Positions 1-5,785 of a DNA stretch of 5,785 bases are shown piece by piece (position 1 is the first letter of the stretch; every line of letters begins with the position of its first letter). The position numbers and the translations under genes are program-made. Origin of the DNA: Candidatus Krumholzibacteriia bacterium (lineage in GTDB: Bacteria; Krumholzibacteriota; Krumholzibacteriia; Krumholzibacteriales; Krumholzibacteriaceae). The notes below the pieces were generated by a model. The model saw nothing but the letters and a program-made list of their open reading frames with translations. It was not told the origin of the DNA and made no database searches. The stretch covers positions 1 to 5,785 of the forward strand of contig JAPLKY010000085.1 of NCBI GenBank assembly GCA_026387805.1, written 5' to 3'.

Positions 1-1
1 C

Positions 2-37
2 GTCGCCCAGGCGTGCAAGGATCGCGGCTGGGTATAG
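2..37 (+). CDS. Possible C-terminal end of an upstream gene (partial)
   Basis: Reading from base 2 gives the eleven residues VAQACKDRGWV followed by a TAG stop at 35-37. The peptide reads like an ordinary protein C-terminus, and the stop lies 27 bases before the ATG of the next gene, so it could be the last codons of an upstream member of the same operon. Eleven codons are too few to prove coding or identify a family, and the other two plus-strand frames are also open here. Treat this as a weak suggestion. Confidence 0.22.
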   Translation, partial: VAQACKDRGWV

Positions 38-456
38 ACTTCCAGCGGAGCGCGGTAACGCCACATGCGGAAGAAAACCTACAGTCCCCATCATCAGTCG
101 CTCACGCGATTCGATCGGTGTTTCTTCACGGGGGCGGAGCGCTTCACCTATATCGGATCGGGAGAGCTCGGCGGAAAGGCGCACGGTCTCGCGCGGATGC
201 GCGGCATCCTCGAATCGAAGCTCAAGGATTCCTTCGAGCCGGCGATTTCGATCGGCATCCCCACGCTCACCGTCATCACCACCGAGTTCTTTGATCTGTT
301 CATGAAACAGAACAACCTCTCCGAGATCGCTTACTCCGAAGCGAGAGATGATCTTATCGCACACGCGTTTCAGCGTGCCGATCTCCCCGTGCGGCTCGCC
401 GGCGATCTTCGCGCGCTCGTCGAGCAGGTGCACGCGCCGCTCGCCGTGCGATCCTC

Positions 457-472
457 GAGCATGCTCTCATCC
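457..472 (+). other. Deletion / frameshift junction within the first PPDK_N gene
   Basis: The upstream frame encodes RSSSML up to base 466. The family's next conserved block, IQEVVGSR, is encoded from 469 in a different frame. The break therefore lies within about 463-469. The ten bases 457-466 (GAGCATGCTC) form a perfect palindrome ending at the junction, and a short CTC or GCTC may be shared by the two lost ends. This could be a real short-homology deletion or a collapsed assembly; the sequence alone does not decide. Confidence 0.8.
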
Positions 473-1603
473 AGGAGGTCGTCGGATCGCGCTTCGGCGA
501 CCGCTTCTACCCGAACATCTCGGGAGTGCTCCGCTCGTACAATTTCTACCCGACGGGGCACGGCACGCCCGAGGATGGCGTCGTGGAGCTCGCCCTGGGG
601 CTCGGCAGAACGATCGTCGACGACGGCGTGTCGTGGGCCTTCTCCCCCGCGTTCCCCGGCGCCGACCCGCCGTTCAAATCGATGAGCGACCGTCTCAAGC
701 ACACGCAGACCTCGTTCTGGGCGGTCACTATGGGAAAGCCCGCCGCGTACGATCCGATCAATGAGACCGAGTACCTTGCGGCGTACGACCTCGGCGACGC
801 CGAATACGACGGGACGATCCGCTTCATCGCTTCGACCTATCTTCCCGCCGACGACCGGATCACAAGCGGCATCGAGGAGCGCGGGCCCCGGATCATCGAC
901 TTCGCCTCTATCCTCAAGGACCGGATCCTCCCTCTCAACGATCTGCTGAAGACCCTCAAATCGGCCTGCGAGGATACGCTCGGCGCGATGGTCGAGATCG
1001 AGTTCGCCCTCACGCTCGACCGCGAGAGCTGCGATCCGGCGCGATTCGGCTTTCTGCAGGTCCGTCCGATGGTCGTTTCACAGGCCGAAGTCGACTTGTC
1101 CGATGCCGAACTCTCGGGCGAGCGCGTCCTGCTCGCCTCGGAGACGGTTCTCGGAAACGGCGCTCTCGATACGATTCGGGACGTTGTATTCGTTCACCCC
1201 GAGCGTTTCGACACGATGAAAACGCATCAGATCGCATCGGAGATCGAACCGCTCAACCGGCGGCTCGTCGAGGCGAAGAAACCGTACCTCCTCATCGGTT
1301 TCGGGCGATGGGGCACGACCGATCCGCCGGCCGGGATCCCCGTCGATTTCGGACAGATATCAGGAGCCAAGGTGATCGTGGAAGCGGCGCTTCCGAACCT
1401 CAATATCATCATGAGCCAGGGATCCCACTTCTTTCACAACGTGACAAGCTTCAGGATATTCTACTTCTCCATTCCGCACGGAAGCGAGTACCGTATCGAC
1501 TGGGAATGGCTCATGAGGCAGCGAACGGTTTCCGAGACGCACTTCGTGAAGCACGTCGAGCTCGACGCGCCGTTGCTCGCAAAGGTCGACGGCCGGAGCG
1601 GCC

Positions 1604-1609
1604 GGGGAG
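1604..1609 (+). promoter_or_regulatory. Shine-Dalgarno of the second PPDK_N gene, inside the first gene
   Basis: GGGGAG lies nine bases before ATG 1619 and within the last codons of the preceding gene. With the 8-base gene overlap (1619-1626) it supports this start and suggests translational coupling. The frameshift upstream could reduce coupled expression, because ribosomes in the original frame stop at 685, before reaching this site. Confidence 0.6.
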
Positions 1610-1618
1610 TGATCATGC

Positions 1619-4600
1619 ATGAGTGACCGCAGGGACAAGGCGGACGATCTCGTCCATTTCTTCCGCGAACGCGAGAAGGAGCTCGAGTGCCTCTACAACA
1701 TCGAGGAGCTCCTCGTTGAACCGGACGCGCCGCGCAAGAAGGTATTCCGCCGCATCATCGAAACGGTTCCGTCGGGATGGCAGTATCCGGGCTCCTGCGC
1801 CGCGCGGATCGTGTTCGGATCCGAGAGCTATTCGGTTCCCGGCTTCATCGAAACCCCTTGGGTGATGACCGCCGATATCTTCGTCGAGGATACGAAGGAA
1901 GGCGAGATAAGCGTCTTCTATTCGAAGGAGATGCCCCCGGCCGACGAAGGCCCCTTTCTCAATCAGGAGAAACGGCTCCTGAAAACGATCGCCGACCGGA
2001 TCGGTAACTTCGTCCTGCATCAGCAGCTGCGCGAGGCCGCCGAGGAGCGCCCGCGCGAAAGCACCGGCGAATGGAGGGTCATCCTCAATCTCCTGCACCA
2101 CACCGATCGCAACCTCTTCGAGAGCATATCCGAAAAGATGCTCAACCTGCTCTGCTGGGGCGGCGTCGAGGAGGCCGAACGGCTGCGCGGCACGCTCGTC
2201 CCCGTCGATATCGATTTCGAGGCCGGATTGGATCAGGAAGCCAATAAGCCGTACCACCTCCACTCGCTTGAGATCACCGACCGACTGAGCGACGAGATCT
2301 TTCGAATCGCCAAGGGCGAGTACACGAACGACCAGCTTCTCGATTTCCTCCGGAAATGGATCCAGGACGACAAGTTGAGCTACCTCCTGCACGTCGGAAA
2401 CAGCAATCTCCCCCTTTCCGAGGTGATCGCCGCCCTCCGGCAGTACCGGGACATGTCTCCCGCGGGGATCGATCTATCCCCGGCGGTGAAAAAAGGCGTG
2501 ATCGTCTCCCTCATCACGCGATTTCTCTCGAGGCAGCTCAGCTACATCAAGGTCGCGAAGAAGTATATCGAGATCCGCGACTTCTTCGAGATACTCGACC
2601 GGATCATCCACACCCCCGAGAGCCACGGGCAGCTCGGCGGCAAGGGCGCGGGGCTCTTTCTCGCCCAGCAGATCATCAAGAAATCGTACGGCACCGACGC
2701 GCTCTTCGCCAACGTGAAGGTGCCGAAGAGCTGGTATATAACCTCCGACGTGCTGCTCGGGTTCTTGCGGTTCAACAACCTCGACGAGGTCATCGAGCAA
2801 AAATACAAAGACATCAATCAGGTTAGACTCGAATACCCGCACGTGATGCTCACGTTCAAGAACAGCAGGTTTCCGCCGGAGGTCGTCCAGGGGCTTTCCA
2901 TGGTGCTCGACGAGCTCGAAGGGATGCCGCTCATCATTCGCAGCTCGAGCCTCCTCGAGGACAGCCTCGGAGCGGCCTTCTCGGGAAAATACAAGAGCCT
3001 GTTCCTTGCGAACCAGGGAACCAAGCAGGAGCGTCTCGAAGCCCTTCTCGACGCCGTGGCCGAGGTGTACGCATCGATCTTCGGTCCGGATCCCATCGAA
3101 TACCGTGCCGAGCGCGGACTGCTCGATTTCAGCGAGGAAATGGGAATCATGATCCAGGGAGTCGTGGGAAGCCGCGTGGGGGATTACTTCCTCCCCTCCT
3201 TCGCCGGCGTCGCGTTCAGCAGGAACGAATTCCGCTGGTCCCCCCGAATCAGGCGCGAGGACGGCCTCATCCGCACGGTTCCCGGCCTCGGCACGCGGGC
3301 CGTCGACCGCGTCAGCGACGATTATCCGGCTCTCATCGCTCCCGGACAGCCGGGGCTGCGTGTCAACGTCGCGACGGAGGAAATCGTCTACTACACGCCG
3401 AAAAAGATCGACGTCATCAACCTGAAGACCAACACATTCGAAACGATAAACGCGAAGGACCTGCTCCGGAGATACGGGGCGGAGCTCCCGCTCGTCGAGA
3501 AGATGGTCTCGATCTACGACGGCCAGAATCTGCGGAAGCCGATGGCGATGAGCATCGATTTCGAGCATGACGATCTGCCCTTCACGCTGGACGGCCTCAT
3601 CAGCGAAACGCCTTTTGTGAAACAGGTTCACGGCATTCTCAAGCTGCTCGAGGAGAAGCTCGGGTTCCCCGTCGATATCGAGTTCGCGCACGACGGAACC
3701 GATTTCTATCTGCTCCAGTGCCGCCCGCAGAGCTTTTCGCCGGCGAGCGCGCCTGCGCCCATCCCGCAGGACATTCCCGCGGACAAGATCGTTTTTTCGG
3801 CGAAGCGCTATATTTCGAACGGGCGCGTCCCGGACATCACCCACGTCGTCTATGTCGATCCGCTCGCGTACGCCGAGCTTCCGGAGAGGGAGGATCTCGT
3901 CGCCGTTGGACGGGCCGTCGGACACCTCAACAAGCTTCTTCCGAAACGACAGTTCATTCTCATGGGGCCCGGACGATGGGGAAGCCGGGGAGATATCAAG
4001 CTCGGCGTGAACGTCACCTATTCCGACATCAACAACGCCGCGGTACTCATAGAAATCGCCCGCAAGAAGGGCAACTATATGCCGGACCTCTCTTTCGGCA
4101 CGCATTTCTTCCAGGATCTGGTAGAGGGACAGATACGCTATCTGCCCCTCTTTCCCGACGACGAAGGGATCGTATTCAACGAACGCTTTCTCCTCGGTTC
4201 GCCGAACATCCTGTCCGAAGTTCTTCCCGAATTCTCCCGGCTCGCCGGCGTCGTGCGCCTCATCGATGTCCCGCAGGCGACCGACGGCAAGATCCTCCGG
4301 GTTCTGATGAATGCCGAGCTCGGAGAGGCGGTCGCCCTTCTCGCTTCGAGGGAAACCGGAGAGGAGCGCGTCGACGCCCAACCCGCGGATAGCGACCGGC
4401 CGTCGGGTCATCTATGGATGTGGCGCCTTCGGATGGCGGAGCGCGTGGCGTCGCAGCTCGATCCCGAACAGTTCGGCGTGGTTGGATTCTATGTTTTCGG
4501 CAGCACGAAGAACGCAACGGCCGGACTCGGAAGCGACATTGATATCATCGTTCACCATCGCGGCACGGAGCAACAGCGCGAGGAGCTCGAGCTCTGGCTC

Positions 4601-4780
4601 GACGGATGGAGTCTGTGCCTCGACGAGATCAACTACCTGCAAACGGGCTACCGGACGGGCGGTCTGCTCGACGTCCATATCGTCACCGACGACGATATCG
4701 CCCGGAAGACGAGCTTCGCCGTCAAGATCGGAGCCGTCACCGACGCCGCCCGGCCCCTTCCGATGAAGAAACGTTCCTGA
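1619..4780 (+). CDS. GAF-like sensor / PPDK_N ATP-binding / pol-beta nucleotidyltransferase fusion protein
   Basis: A 1053-residue, probably cytoplasmic protein with no signal peptide or membrane segment. Residues 15-140 resemble the GAF/PAS-like sensor found at the front of some histidine kinases (ECLYNIEEL, WQYPGSCAARIVF, DEGPFL). Residues 150-330 are largely helical and unassigned. Residues 337-704 are the PEP synthase-type nucleotide-binding domain: GQLGGKGAGL (Lys342), IIRSSSLLED (439-448), IQGVVGSR (512-519), DIEFA (686-690) and LLQCRPQ (698-704). Residues 743-880 match the tail of the preceding gene, with GPGRWGSRGD (783-792) and GTHFFQD (827-833). Residues 930-1053 are a nucleotidyltransferase domain: FGST at 960-963, GSDID at 971-975 giving Asp973 and Asp975, and a probable third carboxylate Asp1018 in LLDVHIV. 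The TSH-type phosphohistidine domain and the PEP/pyruvate barrel are absent, so 'PEP synthase' would be wrong. GLGE of E. coli PpsA is replaced by GLGT. ATG 1619 is supported by GGGGAG nine bases upstream and by overlap with the previous gene. Domain calls are firm for PPDK_N and the nucleotidyltransferase, moderate for the sensor; substrate unknown. Confidence 0.93.
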   Translation: MSDRRDKADDLVHFFREREKELECLYNIEELLVEPDAPRKKVFRRIIETVPSGWQYPGSCAARIVFGSESYSVPGFIETPWVMTADIFVEDTKEGEISVFYSKEMPPADEGPFLNQEKRLLKTIADRIGNFVLHQQLREAAEERPRESTGEWRVILNLLHHTDRNLFESISEKMLNLLCWGGVEEAERLRGTLVPVDIDFEAGLDQEANKPYHLHSLEITDRLSDEIFRIAKGEYTNDQLLDFLRKWIQDDKLSYLLHVGNSNLPLSEVIAALRQYRDMSPAGIDLSPAVKKGVIVSLITRFLSRQLSYIKVAKKYIEIRDFFEILDRIIHTPESHGQLGGKGAGLFLAQQIIKKSYGTDALFANVKVPKSWYITSDVLLGFLRFNNLDEVIEQKYKDINQVRLEYPHVMLTFKNSRFPPEVVQGLSMVLDELEGMPLIIRSSSLLEDSLGAAFSGKYKSLFLANQGTKQERLEALLDAVAEVYASIFGPDPIEYRAERGLLDFSEEMGIMIQGVVGSRVGDYFLPSFAGVAFSRNEFRWSPRIRREDGLIRTVPGLGTRAVDRVSDDYPALIAPGQPGLRVNVATEEIVYYTPKKIDVINLKTNTFETINAKDLLRRYGAELPLVEKMVSIYDGQNLRKPMAMSIDFEHDDLPFTLDGLISETPFVKQVHGILKLLEEKLGFPVDIEFAHDGTDFYLLQCRPQSFSPASAPAPIPQDIPADKIVFSAKRYISNGRVPDITHVVYVDPLAYAELPEREDLVAVGRAVGHLNKLLPKRQFILMGPGRWGSRGDIKLGVNVTYSDINNAAVLIEIARKKGNYMPDLSFGTHFFQDLVEGQIRYLPLFPDDEGIVFNERFLLGSPNILSEVLPEFSRLAGVVRLIDVPQATDGKILRVLMNAELGEAVALLASRETGEERVDAQPADSDRPSGHLWMWRLRMAERVASQLDPEQFGVVGFYVFGSTKNATAGLGSDIDIIVHHRGTEQQREELELWLDGWSLCLDEINYLQTGYRTGGLLDVHIVTDDDIARKTSFAVKIGAVTDAARPLPMKKRS

Positions 4781-4805
4781 TTTTTCCCCTGGACGATGCC
4801 GCCGG
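4781..4805. other. Convergent intergenic gap without a clear terminator
   Basis: Only 25 bases separate the two convergent stop codons. A T-run at 4781-4785 follows the plus-strand stop, but the preceding bases allow at most a very short stem. No convincing bidirectional hairpin is visible, so transcripts may run into the opposing gene. Confidence 0.5.
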
Positions 4806-5654
4806 CTAAAGCAGCTTCCTCGTGGCCGTCGACGGATCATCGAGATCGAAGCGCACGAGCGCGAGCTCGGGTCCGTCGTGGGCCGCGGACAGCGCGACGG
4901 TGCCCCCGAACCTGTCGCGCCATGAGCCGGTGATTCGCGCCGATTCGTGAATGTGGCCGTGAAGGGTGAGAAGCGGCTGCGTTCTTTCGATAAAGCGCCG
5001 AATGGCGATGCTGCCGACGTGCACATCGAGCGGCGCGTGATCGAAGCTCTTCCCGTCGAGCGCGGCGCGGTCGAGATTGCTCTCGTGCGGGGGCGCGTGA
5101 AAGAGAACAACGGCGTTTTCGAGATCGTCCGATCCGGCGAGCGCGTCGAGATCCTGCGCGATGGTGGCGAACCGCGCCTCATCGGGATCGACGGCCACGG
5201 TCCTCCAGCCCTCTTCCGGCGATACGCATCCCGGATCGACGTAGCGGGAAACGTCGTACCGTTCCCAATCCTTGAGCATAAAAGGGCTCGGCGGCGAGAA
5301 GCAGTAGCCGTATATCGTCCACCGCCCGAAAGCCGCCTTCCTCCCGTGCATGTACAACAGGAGGCCCCTATCGGCCGCCTCGACGAGCGATTTCTCGACC
5401 GCACGCCCGTCGTCGTTGCCGAGAACGATAAAGACCCGGGGATAGGCCTCGCCGAGCGCGTCCCGCAGGCGGGAGAGCTCCGCGAAAAGGAAATCATCCA
5501 GAAAATCGCCCCTCGTGTCCGCATGCCCGAAATTGGGCATGATATCCCCCCCGATAAAAACCGCCTTCGGCCTTTCGGTTGATAGAACGCCGAAGAGCTT
5601 GCGATAGCGATCGATCCTGCCGTGCAGGTCCGATACGAAAATGCAGCCGGTCAA
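4806..5654 (-). CDS. Calcineurin-like metallophosphoesterase
   Basis: A 282-residue predicted dinuclear metal-dependent phosphoesterase, probably cytosolic. From the proposed start the motifs fall in the usual order: SDLHG (Asp9, His11), GGDIMP (Asp37), GNDD (Asn80, Asp81), VLFHAPPH (His186) and HGHIHES (His234, His236). All the expected metal ligands appear present, so the enzyme should be active; the substrate (nucleotide, phosphoprotein or other phosphoester) cannot be read from the sequence. The region between GNDD and FHAPPH, about 100 residues, is aromatic-rich (RWTIYGYCFSPPSPF) and may form the substrate lid. The start is TTG 5654-5652: GAGGT at 5667-5663 is eight bases upstream, and the TTGA overlaps the upstream gene's stop by four bases. 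A longer reading from GTG 5780 would add 42 Arg/Gly-rich residues that merely shadow the upstream gene. It converges with the dikinase-like gene and is not co-transcribed with it. Confidence 0.92.
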   Translation of the reverse strand: MTGCIFVSDLHGRIDRYRKLFGVLSTERPKAVFIGGDIMPNFGHADTRGDFLDDFLFAELSRLRDALGEAYPRVFIVLGNDDGRAVEKSLVEAADRGLLLYMHGRKAAFGRWTIYGYCFSPPSPFMLKDWERYDVSRYVDPGCVSPEEGWRTVAVDPDEARFATIAQDLDALAGSDDLENAVVLFHAPPHESNLDRAALDGKSFDHAPLDVHVGSIAIRRFIERTQPLLTLHGHIHESARITGSWRDRFGGTVALSAAHDGPELALVRFDLDDPSTATRKLL

Positions 5655-5785
5655 TCGTCCATACCTCGCTTCGGTTCCCTGGGCTTTCGCCCGACGACCC
5701 GGACACTCGCCACCTTTCCCGCGATCTCCTCGATCGCGGAGTCGATCCTTTCGCGCGGAAGCTCCTTTCCCCCGCAGCACGGGGC
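5651..5785 (-). CDS. C-terminal part of an unidentified protein (partial, runs off the window)
   Basis: The frame is open from the window edge (5785) to TGA at 5653-5651, giving the last 44 residues. It begins APCCGGKELPRERID, continues through a likely amphipathic helix (AIEEIAGKVASV) to VRVVGRKPREPKRG, and ends MDD. The helix-like pattern, a plausible basic tail and the four-base overlap with the TTG of the phosphoesterase support it as a real gene co-transcribed and probably translationally coupled with that enzyme. The paired cysteines could bind metal or an iron-sulfur cluster, but that is a guess. I do not recognise the family. This frame is too short to have stood out as a long ORF. 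Confidence 0.62.
   Translation of the reverse strand, partial: APCCGGKELPRERIDSAIEEIAGKVASVRVVGRKPREPKRGMDD
5663..5667 (-). promoter_or_regulatory. Shine-Dalgarno that decides the TTG start of the phosphoesterase
   Basis: GAGGT on the minus strand lies eight bases before TTG 5654, inside the last codons of the upstream gene. No in-frame ATG or GTG exists between the GTG at 5780 and the SDLHG motif, so this site and the TTGA overlap make TTG the best start. Confidence 0.65.

Larger units (their letters stand above)
65..1626 (+). pseudogene. PPDK_N (PEP synthase-type ATP-binding domain) protein, broken by internal deletion and frameshift
   Basis: The protein belongs to the group usually labelled 'PEP/pyruvate-binding domain protein', but what it carries is the ATP-binding half of PEP synthase. 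The first part (65 to about 466, 134 codons) contains GELGGKAHGL, with the nucleotide-binding Lys at residue 38, and LAVRSSSML at 126-134. The reading frame then shifts: from about 466 it continues as LIQEVVGSRFGD, ALGLGRTIVD, VEIEFA (991-1008) and LQVRPMV (1054-1074). The tail has GFGRWGT (1297-1317) and GSHFFHN (1420-1440). In the downstream paralogue 65 residues separate RSSSLL from IQGVVGSR; here there are none, so roughly 190-200 bases, of length 1 modulo 3, are missing. An intact product would be about 580 aa. ATG 65 is the only likely start, because an in-frame TAA lies at 56-58; its ribosome site is weak. No stop codons have accumulated after the junction, so the lesion is recent or an assembly error. 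An automatic annotation may show only the second part, from GTG 526. No phosphohistidine domain or TIM barrel is present. Confidence 0.85.

Noticed and set aside
31..42. A TATAGACT stretch resembling a -10 promoter element
   Set aside because: No matching -35 element with correct spacing can be recognised so close to the window edge, and the first gene may be transcribed from an upstream gene.
65..1626. Programmed ribosomal frameshifting in the first PPDK_N gene
   Set aside because: Besides the frame change, about 65 conserved residues are missing at the same point, and no slippery heptamer is visible there; a deletion explains both facts.
2474..4411. A 645-codon open frame on the minus strand opposite the fusion protein
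   Set aside because: It lies wholly antisense to a gene with clear conserved domains, and its product is a charged low-complexity protein with no recognisable motif; it is a by-product of high-GC codon bias.
1619..4780. Naming the second gene PEP synthase (ppsA) or PPDK
   Set aside because: The phosphohistidine and PEP/pyruvate-binding domains are absent, so the dikinase reaction on pyruvate cannot be supported.
4771..4805. Rho-independent terminator after the fusion gene
   Set aside because: There is a short T-run at 4781-4785, but the preceding stem would be only about three base pairs.
4412..5524. A 370-codon minus-strand open frame across the end of the fusion gene and the phosphoesterase
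   Set aside because: It is Arg/Ser-rich and overlaps the phosphoesterase in another frame, while the phosphoesterase frame carries all the metal-binding motifs in order.
4947..5582. A 211-codon plus-strand open frame opposite the phosphoesterase
   Set aside because: It is antisense to a well-supported enzyme, with no family resemblance and no good ribosome site seen.

Overview
The window looks like bacterial chromosomal DNA of fairly high GC content, with densely packed genes and few gaps. The codon style and protein families suggest an uncultured bacterial lineage, but nothing here fixes the taxon. I see no mobile element, CRISPR array, tRNA or rRNA.

Plus strand, 1-4780: after a possible C-terminal scrap of an upstream gene (2-37) come two tandem paralogous genes. 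Both carry the nucleotide-binding domain of PEP synthase / pyruvate phosphate dikinase (the PPDK_N fold), followed by a shared C-terminal region with GxGRWG and G(S/T)HFF motifs. Neither has the swivelling phosphohistidine domain or the PEP/pyruvate TIM barrel, so they should not be called PEP synthases. The first gene (65-1626) is broken. About 65 codons expected inside the ATP-binding domain are absent, and the reading frame changes at about 463-469. The second gene (1619-4780, 1053 aa) overlaps the first by 8 bases and is intact. It adds an N-terminal GAF/PAS-like sensor region, a helical linker, and a C-terminal pol-beta type nucleotidyltransferase with a complete-looking catalytic triad. 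It is the most interesting object in the window: an ATP-binding dikinase-like domain fused to a nucleotidyltransferase, with no known phosphate acceptor domain.

Minus strand, 5785-4806: a convergent pair, with the C-terminal 44 codons of an unidentified gene (5785-5651) followed by a calcineurin-like metallophosphoesterase (5654-4806). The phosphoesterase most likely starts at a TTG that overlaps the upstream stop by four bases and has a good Shine-Dalgarno sequence. It converges on the dikinase-like operon with only 25 bases between the two stop codons, so it is not in the same operon and no functional link is implied.

Working picture (inference): the tandem pair forms a two-protein, sensor-controlled nucleotide-dependent phosphotransfer or nucleotidyl-transfer module. 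Its first subunit is either truly inactivated in this genome or damaged by an assembly error.
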